Below are positions 1 through 8,970 of a stretch of DNA of 27,490 bases, piece by piece; the first letter of the stretch is position 1; each line of letters starts with the position of its first letter. The notes beneath the pieces were generated by a model that saw only the letters and a program-made list of their open reading frames with translations, had not been told where the DNA came from and ran no database searches. The DNA comes from a virus. The stretch lies in IMG/VR virus record IMGVR_UViG_3300020595_000158, positions 1 through 27,490 of that record; one strand, written 5' to 3'. A program made the translations under genes and the position numbers.

Positions 1-2349
1 AGCCAGCAATGCAATCTGCTCTTGAAAGATTAGGAATCCATAAGTTTCTTCAGTAATCTCGCGAGCTTCATCAGACAAGTAGCTGATTCGTTGTGGGTGA
101 CCCTTTGCTTCTACGTAATCTGAGTCGACGCCGGCCGAAAGTGGTCCGGGTCGGAAGATGGAAGTGATAGCTGACACATCGATGATGTTGTTCGGCTTCG
201 CCTTCACGCAGAATTGTTGAGCACCCGGCTCCGTGAACTGAAAGACACCAGCCCACTTACCACTGTGAAAGATGTTCTCATAGATTGAAGTATCGTGCAT
301 ATCCATCTTATCGGGGTGTAGCTTTTCTTCGTAGTAGTCTCGCACTTGTGTGAAAGTTGGGTTCTCCACACCGTGATGCCGGCGGAGGATATGTTCAATA
401 CAACCCTCCATCATCTTAAGAGTAGACAGTCCAAGTAAATCGAACTTAATGAAGCCCATCGGCTCAAGGTGTCGCACGTTCTGACCTTCTGCCCACGGAG
501 CCTGACGCACACCGCCTGAGTTAATCAGTGGCATGTTGGTGTCAAGATTCTCCGCAATAACAACGCCGCCTGCATGACGGGAGCATGAGCGCACCTGACC
601 CACAAGACCTTCGACGTGTGTCTTAACTTGCGGATATTTGTTTAAGTACGACCTCAATGCTGGTGAGTACTCCATGACTTCTTCCCACGTTGGCGCATAG
701 ATGCCGGCTTTGATCCCGTGCTTTCGTTTGGCTTCTGGTGTGGCTTCACGGATCATGATGGAGGTAACTGTATTCACCTCAGTAAACGGAATGTTATACA
801 GCTTAGAGATATCCTTAATCAGAGATTTAAGTTGCAAAGTGTTCCAGTTAGAGATTGGAGCAACGCAGTCCTCGCCCCACATCTCGACGAGCTTTTCCTT
901 CAGGGCCATACTATCAGACACATCGTAGTCAATATCTGGATAGTCCTCCGCATCGGAGCGGAGGAATCGCGAGAACAGAAGATCATACTTGATTGGATCA
1001 ACCTGTGTGATGTTCAATGCATAGGCTACAAGCGAGCCCGCAGCGGAGCCGCGGCCTGGCCCAGTCAACATCATATCAGTGGCGACATCCACGATTGACT
1101 TCATCGTGAGGAAGTATTTTGAGAACCCTCGCTCATCAATAACGTTAAGCTCTTGTCTCAGGCGATCAGTATATTCCTTATTTTTGTGTAGACCCTTGTC
1201 TTTTAGTCCCTCAAGTGCATAATTAACAAGCGCTTGAGTGGCAGTGAATCCCGCAGGCACAACAAACTCTGGAAGCCTGACTGTATTGTCTGGGAGGAAT
1301 GCTTCGATTCTATCGTGAGCAATGTGATGGGTTTCTTCGATACTCTTGAGAACCATGTCGTCGTCATATTCAAACCCCGTAGATTCTGAATACTGTTTGT
1401 AGCTTTCCCAGATTTGATCACCGTTCTTTGGGTACAACTCATAGCCGATCTCCTCGACTCCAGCGGGGAGTTGTGACTCTTCATCTGCCCACGATGGACG
1501 ACCTTTACCAAGCCAACCCAGTTGTTTATATAGCTCACGATCCTTCCAAGCGTCAGGAGTCGGGTAGTGACTGTCTGCGGTACTAATCAAGCGCACATCC
1601 ATTTCTTGTGCTGTCTGAACAACATACTTGTTGAGTTCGTGCTGTTCTTTGATGTTATTCCATTGGATCTCGGCATACCAGCGATCACCGAAAATATCTA
1701 CCATGTTTTGTGTTGTCTCGCGCATGGCTTCCAACACAGCTTCTTCGCCTTCATCACGGTTCTCCCAGTAGTTTCCAGCGTACACACCACCAAGACACGC
1801 GCTAGCGGCGATGATTCCCTCGTTGTACTTCTTTAAAAGTTTATAGTCTATACGAGGGTACCTATAAAAATTCTCGCTCTTGTAGGACTCTGAGACGAGC
1901 TTAAACAGGTTGTTCAACCCTGTCTGATTTTGTGCAAGGAGAACGAGGTGCCTACGGCGGCGAAGAACATCCTGCGTCTTCTTACTATTTCCCTCATCCT
2001 CAACCGTGGCGCCTGACTGGGCGTCCTTCTTGGCGGCACGGGCCCGCTTCTTATCTTCCATCGCTCTCGTATATTCTTCTCGCCACTCGTCGATAGAGGG
2101 GATGAAATAAGCCTCACACCCAAAGATAGGCTTGAAGTCTTTACCTTCTTCCTTCATCTTCTTTGCGTGCAGCACTTGGTATGCTAGCCCGTTCATATTA
2201 CCATGGTCAGTCAATGCTAAAGCATCGCCGCCGTTCTGATAACAGTAATTCATATGGGCACCTGGGTACCCGATTGCGTCAAAGATAGACCCCGCCACTG
2301 AGTGTGCGTGTAGTCCAACAAATTTAATTTTAGAATCAATGCGATCCAT
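1..2349 (-). CDS. dnaE: DNA polymerase III alpha subunit (family C), partial at left edge
   Basis: Replicative DNA polymerase of the bacterial C family. Starting at the ATG at 2349 behind AGGAGGG, the frame stays open for 783 codons and leaves the window; E. coli DnaE is about 1160 residues, so roughly a third is missing. The N-terminal PHP domain is well preserved: HAHS at residues 14-17, TDHGNM at 47-52, GCEAY at 77-81 and a later TADSHY, the metal-ligand pattern of PHP domains able to act as proofreading exonucleases. The polymerase core shows GPGRGSAAGS from residue 430 and PDIDYD at 471-476, whose D472 and D474 match the E. coli catalytic D401/D403 motif. An acidic/basic insert (residues about 97-130, rich in K, R, A, E) follows the first PHP motifs. 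The gene overlaps the preceding small gene by 14 nt and has its own promoter inside it. Identification is firm; only the C-terminal content is unknown. Confidence 0.95.
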   Translation of the reverse strand, partial: MDRIDSKIKFVGLHAHSVAGSIFDAIGYPGAHMNYCYQNGGDALALTDHGNMNGLAYQVLHAKKMKEEGKDFKPIFGCEAYFIPSIDEWREEYTRAMEDKKRARAAKKDAQSGATVEDEGNSKKTQDVLRRRRHLVLLAQNQTGLNNLFKLVSESYKSENFYRYPRIDYKLLKKYNEGIIAASACLGGVYAGNYWENRDEGEEAVLEAMRETTQNMVDIFGDRWYAEIQWNNIKEQHELNKYVVQTAQEMDVRLISTADSHYPTPDAWKDRELYKQLGWLGKGRPSWADEESQLPAGVEEIGYELYPKNGDQIWESYKQYSESTGFEYDDDMVLKSIEETHHIAHDRIEAFLPDNTVRLPEFVVPAGFTATQALVNYALEGLKDKGLHKNKEYTDRLRQELNVIDERGFSKYFLTMKSIVDVATDMMLTGPGRGSAAGSLVAYALNITQVDPIKYDLLFSRFLRSDAEDYPDIDYDVSDSMALKEKLVEMWGEDCVAPISNWNTLQLKSLIKDISKLYNIPFTEVNTVTSIMIREATPEAKRKHGIKAGIYAPTWEEVMEYSPALRSYLNKYPQVKTHVEGLVGQVRSCSRHAGGVVIAENLDTNMPLINSGGVRQAPWAEGQNVRHLEPMGFIKFDLLGLSTLKMMEGCIEHILRRHHGVENPTFTQVRDYYEEKLHPDKMDMHDTSIYENIFHSGKWAGVFQFTEPGAQQFCVKAKPNNIIDVSAITSIFRPGPLSAGVDSDYVEAKGHPQRISYLSDEAREITEETYGFLIFQEQIALLA

Positions 2350-2587
2350 TAGTGCCCTCCTGTATGTTCTTAGCTTCTATAATATAACACACTTCTTCCG
2401 AAGATGCAAGTAAAAAACTCTCTCTGCAGCCATTTCCTACATTTACTACGAGTCGCTTACCTTTTCCGACAAGTGTGTTAACCATAATCCAAATTTTGTT
2501 GTTATAAGTAAAGAGTCCGCCTACTGGGACACGACCTAACGTTGTTTTCTCAGTATCGAACTCAATCCACATAAGGTATATTAACAT
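2336..2587 (-). CDS. small hypothetical phage protein (83 aa)
   Basis: Unassigned small protein. The segment from residue 13 (KTTLGRVPVGGLFTYNNK) through the following short hydrophobic strands resembles a common small phage beta-barrel-like type in which a 'lgdvPvGglF' strand is followed by an amino-acid-poor turn; this is pattern recognition, not a proven family. It starts inside the end of the upstream gene (26 nt overlap) without a clear Shine-Dalgarno sequence, so translational coupling is likely. An alternative start is Met6 at 2572. Its 3' half contains the promoter for the polymerase gene, and its last 14 nt overlap the polymerase start. Confidence 0.7.
   Translation of the reverse strand: MLIYLMWIEFDTEKTTLGRVPVGGLFTYNNKIWIMVNTLVGKGKRLVVNVGNGCRESFLLASSEEVCYIIEAKNIQEGTNGSH
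2381..2409 (-). promoter_or_regulatory. sigma-70-type promoter for the polymerase III gene
   Basis: On the minus strand a -35 box TTGCAT (2404-2409) and a -10 box TATATT (2381-2386) are separated by 17 bp. It lies inside the 83-aa gene, about 30 nt before the polymerase start, so it could give extra expression of dnaE independent of the upstream operon. Confidence 0.6.
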
Positions 2588-3440
2588 GTGTGTGTGGCAA
2601 AGTCAACTCTTTTCTTGGAGTTTCTATAATATTTTCTGATCCCAGATATTCAACGTAGCCCTGCCACGTTGAGATATCGTAATGCCAATCTAATTCGGCA
2701 TATATTCCAGAGTCTTCACTCAGCGGGCTTAGTATCTGCTCCAGCGAAAAGCTTCTTGCCGTCCATCTGTCGTCTAGTGGAAGCTTTTGATTTGGATACT
2801 TTTGGTTGGGTAAGGGGGGTAAATACTCCCTTGTTGTTGTTTTGTTTATTAGATTTCGGCATGCTTTAAAATCGTCTCCTTTCATTGTGAAAGATAGTAA
2901 TTCTCCATCTTTCGCTGTTTTATTGTTGTGTTTTAGAAAAAAATTAGATTTCGAATTGGAGATACTCTTCCTATGGTTTCTTATGCCATGGGCGTCATAT
3001 ACAGACATTGGAAAGCTAATATAATAGTTCTGTGGGGTTATCCATTTTGATATTTTATATGCTGCGTACCACGAAGAGTACACGCCGTATAAAATTGACC
3101 ACCCGTATGAATCGCGACGAGCGCGATCTTTAGGGTGTATCGGGACATAATAAATAGGTATCTCGCGCCGATGATCCGAATAAAATTTAGTAAAAGTTCT
3201 CTCGTAGTAAACGGGGTCATAAACCCAGTCACCGACCACCTTTCTAATAATCGGGGCCAAATCATTATTCGCAACAATCCAGATTGTGTTACAGCCTGCC
3301 ATCGCACATTCAAAAACAGACTTTTGAATCGCTGTAAATCCATTATTGACTGGTAGTAGGACTTCTGGTACCGGAGTAGCTATATCTGTTTGTAGGTTAG
3401 CTACCGGTATTATTCCTGCTGTGTGTATGTGGTTGCTCAT
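2562..3440 (-). CDS. degenerate nucleotidyltransferase-fold (GT-A-like) protein
   Basis: 292 residues, start ATG at 3440 with AAGAGG about 10 nt upstream. The N-terminus (GIIPVANLQTDIATPVPE, then VLLPVNNG, AIQKSVFECAMAGC and TIWIVANND) follows the pattern of sugar-phosphate nucleotidyltransferases: 'iiPaaGlGtRl.p.tk..pKpllPv', then 'i...le.l...Gi..i.iv'. The nucleotide loop GxGTR is replaced by ANLQTDIA, and the lysine normally found just before LLPV is absent (PEVLLPV). A further block IHPKDRARRDSYGWSILYG looks conserved-type, and the tail is proline-rich. A catalytic nucleotidyltransferase is therefore doubtful; a binding or structural role is equally possible. The gene overlaps the upstream gene by 44 nt and follows the amidase and Rossmann-like genes in the same operon. 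Confidence 0.6.
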   Translation of the reverse strand: MSNHIHTAGIIPVANLQTDIATPVPEVLLPVNNGFTAIQKSVFECAMAGCNTIWIVANNDLAPIIRKVVGDWVYDPVYYERTFTKFYSDHRREIPIYYVPIHPKDRARRDSYGWSILYGVYSSWYAAYKISKWITPQNYYISFPMSVYDAHGIRNHRKSISNSKSNFFLKHNNKTAKDGELLSFTMKGDDFKACRNLINKTTTREYLPPLPNQKYPNQKLPLDDRWTARSFSLEQILSPLSEDSGIYAELDWHYDISTWQGYVEYLGSENIIETPRKELTLPHTHVNIPYVD

Positions 3441-4326
3441 CTAAACCTCTTAAAAATCTATCGTAGCCCAGTTGAGTTGACTGTAAATTTTTGTAAGCCT
3501 GTTCTTCATTGAACTTTTTAGTCTTAAAGCCGCTGACCTTGAAAGGCGCATTATATTCTTGTGCATATTTCTCTCTTCTTGTGTGTGTTGTCTTAAATTT
3601 GTAATGTTTGGGGTTGCCGTTTGGGCTATAGCCATTAAACTGGCCCTTCATACCCCTCGATTCCATCTCGGATAGCATCTTAAACTTTGCCATAGTCTCC
3701 GAATAGTTGAAGTCTCGGACCTGCTCGTGTGTCAATACTGACACGACACAAGCATCTTTAACAGCAGTATTTCCATCAATACGGTCTGACGAGTAAAACC
3801 ATATTCGTTTAACAAAATCATCGTTTGTCTCAATAAAGTCAATCTCATGTTTACCTCCCTTATTAAATGCTATCCAATCATAGCACGTATATTCGCAATT
3901 ATCAAGCACTTTTTGTTCAAAAAGCCCTTGGACGTTATCATCTCCAAAATAATAACAGTTCTCAAACCTTATCTCTGCTATTTTTGAATATTCATTATAA
4001 CATGTTATCTTGTTATCGGATGCCCGCATATTTCTACATAAATTAGAAAGAGGCACAGACCCCCGCATTGATAATAGGAACATTAGGCGCTCCCAGACCA
4101 AACTCTTGGATAGTCCAACGTCGATTAGTCCTTGATGTGTCGTTAAACTTTTGGCCGCGAGGCCATTTGGTAGATTCAAAAAAGATAAATCAACTGTAGG
4201 CTCAAAGTAATCAAACCTGAATGGTTTTCGAAAATCTGAAAAAACTACGGGGAAAAAATTTTGGGCTGCGAACAGAATCGCGCTTAAGGAACTACCCAGA
4301 ACTACGTTGTTATACTCAATAATCAA
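3397..4326 (-). CDS. hypothetical protein with Rossmann-like N-terminus
   Basis: 309 residues, no firm family. The N-terminus reads IIEYNNVVLGSSLSAILFAA, followed by FPVVFSD: a beta strand, glycine-containing loop and hydrophobic helix like the dinucleotide-binding start of FAD- or NAD(P)-dependent enzymes, although the loop is GSSLSA rather than GxGxxG/A. The C-terminal 80 residues are rich in K, R, Y, N and Q and look poorly structured. The start appears to be TTG at 4326: the upstream in-frame codon is a stop, the stop of the amidase gene overlaps it (TTGA), and the next Met would remove the conserved-looking strand. It is presumably translated by coupling. It is strongly overlapped (44 nt) with the following gene, suggesting co-expression of the pair. 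Function unknown. Confidence 0.6.
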   Translation of the reverse strand: MIIEYNNVVLGSSLSAILFAAQNFFPVVFSDFRKPFRFDYFEPTVDLSFLNLPNGLAAKSLTTHQGLIDVGLSKSLVWERLMFLLSMRGSVPLSNLCRNMRASDNKITCYNEYSKIAEIRFENCYYFGDDNVQGLFEQKVLDNCEYTCYDWIAFNKGGKHEIDFIETNDDFVKRIWFYSSDRIDGNTAVKDACVVSVLTHEQVRDFNYSETMAKFKMLSEMESRGMKGQFNGYSPNGNPKHYKFKTTHTRREKYAQEYNAPFKVSGFKTKKFNEEQAYKNLQSTQLGYDRFLRGLDEQPHTHSRNNTGS

Positions 4327-5273
4327 TCATCACACACGTCACCGGCAGTTATATATCCTGTTCTATCTTCCTCGGTAACTTCTTCTAATAAGGTTTTAAT
4401 ATCTAAACCTGCGCAATCGATCTTTTTCTTGCTAACATGATAGTGGCTCACAAACCCAGTGAACTTGCCGTACGTAACGTCCTGCTCATACTGAGTGGAG
4501 GTGTTGTTGAATTGGTTCAGTGGTGTTTCAAATGGTATATCTGTAGCTGCGTGAATGGCTCTCCATAGCGCCTTAAGAGCCTCAAGCTGCTGTGGATAGA
4601 ATCCCAAGAATGGCTCCAACTTATCGTGATGCACCCAGGTATCTTCCATAAGGGGTCGCTCACCAAATCCATTTTTAACATACCAATCTTGATATTTTGG
4701 GTAATAAGCATTTGAAATTTCAACACCAACAGACGCACGGTTGGCACGCTCGGAGCCGGCATGCCATGCTCCATGCTGCATGTCCAGAGTTTGATAGATT
4801 GTACCATCATTGTCAATTAAGAAGTGAACTGAGATGCCTCGCTTGTCCAAGACGGATTGACACGACCTGGAACTCAGGCAAACATCCCAATGATTTACAA
4901 AATAGCGAACACCTCTCTTTGGGCGGCCGGCATAACTGTAGTGTGTGCCGGGGCTTGCTTTAAACCCACCTTTCTCTGACCATAGAACAACCTTGTCCCA
5001 CTTAATTGGGAAAAATTCATTGTTGTAGATAATATAATTTGAATATCTACACTCAGTTGGCTTGTGGATGTCGATCTCTGCCTGTCGCTCAGTCCATAAG
5101 CGACGGAAAGTGCTAGGGCCACAGAGACCATCGGCTGTTAGATAGTTTTTCTTTTGCCATTTCTTAATTGCTCTGGTTAACTTATCATCGAAGTACTTCT
5201 CCCCAAACCAGCTAGGATCCCAGCCGAGCTTAGCAGAAGAAGCCTCGTTATAAAAGTTTTTATCAATAGGCAT
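4323..5273 (-). CDS. N-acetylmuramoyl-L-alanine amidase (endolysin) with peptidoglycan-binding domain
   Basis: 316 residues; cleaves the amide bond between muramic acid and the stem peptide and is probably the lysis enzyme. Residues about 10-62 form a PG_binding_1 domain (AIKKWQKKNYLTADGLCGPS, then TFRRLW). Residues about 105-290 form an Amidase_2/T7-lysozyme-like domain: FVNHWD (H128), FLIDNDGTIYQ, HGAWHAG, SVGVEISN, then SHYHVSKKKIDCAGLD. H128, H279 and C287 fit the His-His-Cys zinc site of T7 lysozyme (H279-C287 spacing is 8, as in H122-C130). There is no signal peptide, so export would need a holin, not seen here. Start ATG at 5273 follows GGGGAAG. It lies 24 nt after the co-chaperonin gene, and its stop overlaps the TTG of the next gene. 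Confidence 0.92.
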   Translation of the reverse strand: MPIDKNFYNEASSAKLGWDPSWFGEKYFDDKLTRAIKKWQKKNYLTADGLCGPSTFRRLWTERQAEIDIHKPTECRYSNYIIYNNEFFPIKWDKVVLWSEKGGFKASPGTHYSYAGRPKRGVRYFVNHWDVCLSSRSCQSVLDKRGISVHFLIDNDGTIYQTLDMQHGAWHAGSERANRASVGVEISNAYYPKYQDWYVKNGFGERPLMEDTWVHHDKLEPFLGFYPQQLEALKALWRAIHAATDIPFETPLNQFNNTSTQYEQDVTYGKFTGFVSHYHVSKKKIDCAGLDIKTLLEEVTEEDRTGYITAGDVCDD

Positions 5274-5297
5274 TCCATCTTCCCCTGTTCTCTTTAG

Positions 5298-5576
5298 TTA
5301 AGAAATTATACCTAATATATAGTTCTCTAAAATAACATTGATGCTTTTGTTGCCAAAGTTAATCTCCTCTATCATCGTCCTATCAACAACTACCTGGGTT
5401 CCTTTCTGTAGCGATTCTGATAGCTTGACGTCTTGTGATGTGGCTACTACGGTGGCCGTTGTGTATCTTTCTTCTGTTACCTTAAAGTCATCCGGCAGCA
5501 ATATACCTGTAGTGGTCTCCTTTGTGTCGGGGGCTCCGAGTTCGATTTGAATGTGTCTATTTAGTGGTTTAAACAT
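5298..5576 (-). CDS. groES: GroES-like co-chaperonin
   Basis: 92 residues, the size of GroES/Cpn10. It begins FKPLNRHIQIEL and continues TGILLPDDFK (the roof/hairpin strand), an alternating 'YTTATVVATS' strand, KGTQVVVDRTMIEEI and a hydrophobic C-terminal strand, all in GroES order. The mobile loop corresponds to residues about 16-27 (APDTKETTTG). Phage versions (T4 gp31 is the functional analogue) cap host GroEL so that virion proteins fold. It sits 12 nt after the ribonucleotide reductase gene with ribosome binding site GAGGAAAC. The short variant end ILGIIS is normal for phage members. Confidence 0.85.
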   Translation of the reverse strand: MFKPLNRHIQIELGAPDTKETTTGILLPDDFKVTEERYTTATVVATSQDVKLSESLQKGTQVVVDRTMIEEINFGNKSINVILENYILGIIS

Positions 5577-5588
5577 TGTTTCCTCGTT

Positions 5589-7556
5589 TTAAATTGTGCA
5601 TGTATCGTTAGTACAAAACTTGCTACCGGCGCCGCCTTCATCGAAAGACATGCGTTGGATGGGCTTTATAGCTGCTGACATATTATTGTATTCTTCTTCC
5701 GTGATTGGCTCGTACGGTGCCTGTACATACCCAGTCTCCTGATACTTCAGGAAGGAAACCGCTTTTAGGCGCGTCTCATACATCTCTAAAGCACTCTTAA
5801 TCTGAGTCGACTCGTTCTCGTTGAAAGTCACCGTGATTGAGACTGAATTATCTGCCCAATAGTGTTGGTACTGCGCTGCAATCTCAAGTTGCTCCCAGAT
5901 AGAGACGTCTTTTTTGCCCTTCTGGAAGTATGGCTCATGTACAGGGAACTCTACCACCATTGTATTTGGAGAATATGAGTCTTTCTCTATTTTATAGCCT
6001 GCTTCCGCTAGCTGCTCAAGCATCTCTGAGCTTTCCGCGAATCGAATCCTTCTAATATAAAATTCGCTCTCCGGAAAATGAATGCCAGGAGTAGACCCAT
6101 TGAGCAAGGACACTGTGCCAGATGGCTTAATGGATGTCATTCTAACTGACTTGGGAATACATAACCAGTTGGAGTATTCTTCATCCAATAGTTTAACGTA
6201 CTCATATGCTTTATCACACATTTCGTAAACTTCTCGGCGACCAAACTTATTAAAAGCCTGAACAACACCAGACTGCGATAAGCCGATACGTCGGTTCTTT
6301 AACATTTTAGCGTTTGTTTCTGGCCAGTGTGTGTTCGAGAGGGTAATCGTCTTTCCATAAAGATAAGCGATCTTAAGGGTACGAAGATAGTCCTCCATAT
6401 CCTCATGTTTTGCTGGATATGTCTCCACCAAACAACAAAGCTCTGCATCCTCTAACTGCTGTTCAACACAAGGATTAAAGCCTGCTACATTGATATCATC
6501 ATACCGGAGATCATCTTTAAATCTTCCTCTGGTGCGGGCGTTATCGAGCCATATATATCCTGGCTCACCATTCTTCTGGGATTGGGCAGCGTGCCAAGTA
6601 TAGTCCATGCCCACCACTGCGTTGAAGGAATTGTTAGAACCCCAACGGTGGTGCATCAGCTTCTCGGAATCGTTCTTCATCTCAAGGTATCTCTTGTCAT
6701 CGTGCTTACCCATTGCGAGAGCGGCGGAGCGGCGTACATTTCCAGAGACTACGCAGCGACCAATTAGATTTTCTGTGTCCACGATATCGACCGAAGTGAT
6801 AGTTTCACCAATTTTTGGTGAAAACAAATCGATCAAACTTTGATGCAATTCGATCAGTGGTCCAGCCCCTGAAGAGGTTCCACCAAAGCCATGGATCAGT
6901 GCGCCCTCTGGGCGAATGCCGGAGTAATCAAACTTCGGTACCTTGGATCCAAAAAAGAAGCCATCAAGTAAAGTATGTACGGAGTCTACCCAGCCTTCTC
7001 GCGAGTCGTCTATGGGTAGCACATCATTCGTATACTGTGGCTCACAAATGCTTAAGGTGCCGGCTCCCTCTGTATCAAAGCCCACGCCGATGCCAACCAT
7101 CAGGGCGTCCATCATCCAAGCGAAAAGATAGCCGCCCTTAGTGGGCAGATCGCGCGTGGAGCGAAAGGCGCAATTAAATAAGCCAGCGGCCGTGCGTTCC
7201 TCAATAAACTTAGTGCCCATCATCCATAAGCCTCGACCGGGCGGTGTCCACTTTAGAGTGAACAAGCGCTCGTAAGCGTCTTTGGCAGTACGTTGAGCTT
7301 TGGCATCATTCCACTCTAAGCCAAGCATAAATACATGCTGTTTCTGCATGTTGAACATTCCTTCAACAACTCGACGACAGGTTTGCCACCATTCTTCAGT
7401 GCCGGCGGCTTCTGGATTAAACTCGCTTAGTCTTCTGGCGTATGTTCTCTTAAAAGTAACGTAGCCCAAAGGTCCCCATGGAACTTCTTTGATTTTATAC
7501 GGCTCCACAAAAGTATCCGAAAGTCTGAAGCGCCTGATATTGTCAATTGTTCTCAT
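5589..7556 (-). CDS. nrdJ: adenosylcobalamin-dependent (class II) ribonucleotide reductase
   Basis: 655 residues, monomeric class II type: reduces ribonucleotides to deoxyribonucleotides using a thiyl radical generated by coenzyme B12. Visible signatures are RGLWMMGT, LFNCAFRST, AWMMDALMVGIGVGFD, NVRRSAALA, the finger-loop motif NPCVEQ (C363, E365), and TSIKPSGTVSLLNG followed by GIHFPESEFYIRRIRF. The C-terminus CTNDTCTI carries a Cys pair (648, 653) that fits the redox pair regenerating the active site in RTPR-type enzymes. No intein or insertion is seen. The ATG overlaps the helicase stop (TAATG). A B12-dependent enzyme needs no oxygen and no second subunit; none is encoded nearby. It also implies the host can supply cobalamin. 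Confidence 0.95.
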   Translation of the reverse strand: MRTIDNIRRFRLSDTFVEPYKIKEVPWGPLGYVTFKRTYARRLSEFNPEAAGTEEWWQTCRRVVEGMFNMQKQHVFMLGLEWNDAKAQRTAKDAYERLFTLKWTPPGRGLWMMGTKFIEERTAAGLFNCAFRSTRDLPTKGGYLFAWMMDALMVGIGVGFDTEGAGTLSICEPQYTNDVLPIDDSREGWVDSVHTLLDGFFFGSKVPKFDYSGIRPEGALIHGFGGTSSGAGPLIELHQSLIDLFSPKIGETITSVDIVDTENLIGRCVVSGNVRRSAALAMGKHDDKRYLEMKNDSEKLMHHRWGSNNSFNAVVGMDYTWHAAQSQKNGEPGYIWLDNARTRGRFKDDLRYDDINVAGFNPCVEQQLEDAELCCLVETYPAKHEDMEDYLRTLKIAYLYGKTITLSNTHWPETNAKMLKNRRIGLSQSGVVQAFNKFGRREVYEMCDKAYEYVKLLDEEYSNWLCIPKSVRMTSIKPSGTVSLLNGSTPGIHFPESEFYIRRIRFAESSEMLEQLAEAGYKIEKDSYSPNTMVVEFPVHEPYFQKGKKDVSIWEQLEIAAQYQHYWADNSVSITVTFNENESTQIKSALEMYETRLKAVSFLKYQETGYVQAPYEPITEEEYNNMSAAIKPIQRMSFDEGGAGSKFCTNDTCTI

Positions 7557-8947
7557 TATCTTTTATTCCTTTTTAGTTTAGAGTACTTGGCTTGTAGCAA
7601 CTGCTTTTGCGCTGTCGGTCCCAAAGAGACTGGCGCGGTGACCACTGCCGGATTGCTGTTGGCGTTGTTGTGGTTAGTTGTATTTGGTAATATCTTGATA
7701 TTGACGTTGGAGGTGTCCATGAAAATTGGGAACACCATTCCATCTGGTCCGTTTCTGTTCTTGGCAATGAATAACTTGCCTTGGTTATTTTGTTTATCCT
7801 CGATAGTGCGGGAGACAGAAAAAATGAAGTCGGCGACAAAGCACTTATTAAATGCCTCTGAGATTTGCTCCATCGTAATCACTTCGGCGCTCAGTCCAGA
7901 GCGGTTAGTTTGCGAAGCTGTCCAGACTGGACACTGGAATTCTGCTGAGATTCCTCTCATCTCTTCGTAGATTGATTCCAACTCATTTCTTTTTTCTTTT
8001 CGTACTACAACGGGTTTCAAGAGATCTCCATAATCTATAATTACCATGCCCGGATTGATTCCACGCTTTACCAATCTTGATAAGTGTGCTTTAATCGTAT
8101 TAGTCGAGGCAGATTTTGTCGGGTATTCTTTAATAATTAGTGAGCCCTCAATATCTTTGATCTCTTCATAGACTTCTTCTTTAAAATTTATTATCTCATC
8201 GAGAGGATAGCCTGTGATGCAGCTATCATATCTGTTGGCGATTACAGTTTCTTGAAGCTCCAATGTATAATGAACGACTGTCTTTCCTTCTCGTAACGCC
8301 TCGGCACCCAAGTGTACCAGAACCATAGATTTTCCGGCGCCGGTTGGCGCAATCACGACTCCAAGCTCATTTTTGCCCAGGCCTCCTCCTACAATATTGT
8401 CGATATCAGACCATCCGGTTGTGACCGGCTGTCGATGTTTCGGCACAAATCGCGCCTCGAAGTCTGCGAGATAGTCGTAGCCGAAGTTGTTGTCAGATCC
8501 TAGCTTCAGTGCGTTGTTGATTTCTGTGGAAATCTCATCAAAAGAGCACGTCTGCAGCAGCCCGACCGATTTCATCATGGCTTCTTTTAGGGTCTGCTTC
8601 CTGCAGAAGTCCAGTGAAGTCTCTTTGATGTATTCTCGATCACCTACTTCGTAACCAACAATCTTATCGAAGTATTCCTTTACTTGTTCGGTTACAAGTT
8701 GGTCTTCGTCAGACAATTCGGTGTGGATAATTGTATCCATGGTAGATGAGGAGGGGTGACGGTCATACCGGGCTCTGTAGTCTATTGTCTTACGCAGGAA
8801 TACGCGCAGATACTCAAGCTCTAGAAAGTTGACATCTAGAACCTCAGTGATCTGATCCGCGAATGGGCGATCTTCGAATATTAATTGTACCAGTCCTTCT
8901 TGAAAAGTTTTACCGTACTTTCCGAAGTTTGCTTTTTCTACTTGCAT
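7556..8947 (-). CDS. DnaB-type replicative DNA helicase
   Basis: 463 residues. The N-terminal half (1-180) is helical and variable; the C-terminal half is a RecA-like motor. Walker A is APTGAGKS at residues 200-207, followed by VHLGAEAL; the DnaB motif H1a-like segment VVHYTLEL follows, then a Walker B strand MVIIDYGDLL, a glutamine-containing WTASQTNRS, and an R/K-rich KNRNGP near the end. This order is typical of hexameric 5'-3' helicases of the DnaB/gp41 class. A separate primase was not found in the window. The gene has its own strong promoter in the 70-nt gap upstream and heads the operon of helicase, ribonucleotide reductase, GroES and amidase. Start ATG follows GAGAGGG at close spacing. 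Confidence 0.9.
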   Translation of the reverse strand: MQVEKANFGKYGKTFQEGLVQLIFEDRPFADQITEVLDVNFLELEYLRVFLRKTIDYRARYDRHPSSSTMDTIIHTELSDEDQLVTEQVKEYFDKIVGYEVGDREYIKETSLDFCRKQTLKEAMMKSVGLLQTCSFDEISTEINNALKLGSDNNFGYDYLADFEARFVPKHRQPVTTGWSDIDNIVGGGLGKNELGVVIAPTGAGKSMVLVHLGAEALREGKTVVHYTLELQETVIANRYDSCITGYPLDEIINFKEEVYEEIKDIEGSLIIKEYPTKSASTNTIKAHLSRLVKRGINPGMVIIDYGDLLKPVVVRKEKRNELESIYEEMRGISAEFQCPVWTASQTNRSGLSAEVITMEQISEAFNKCFVADFIFSVSRTIEDKQNNQGKLFIAKNRNGPDGMVFPIFMDTSNVNIKILPNTTNHNNANSNPAVVTAPVSLGPTAQKQLLQAKYSKLKRNKR

Positions 8948-8970
8948 TACCCTCTCGTTTTATATCTATA

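Noticed and set aside
1203-1538. Minus-strand 111-codon frame and other frames inside 1-2349
   Set aside because: They are out-of-frame with the continuous polymerase III reading frame that carries all the family motifs.
4247-4270. Short similarity of a 'CGGGGAAAAAATTT' stretch here with one at 14893-14915
   Set aside because: One copy is inside a coding region and the match is short and A/T-rich; most likely chance.
5589-7556. Intein in the ribonucleotide reductase
   Set aside because: The enzyme is contiguous at 655 residues with motifs in normal spacing; no intein splicing motifs seen.
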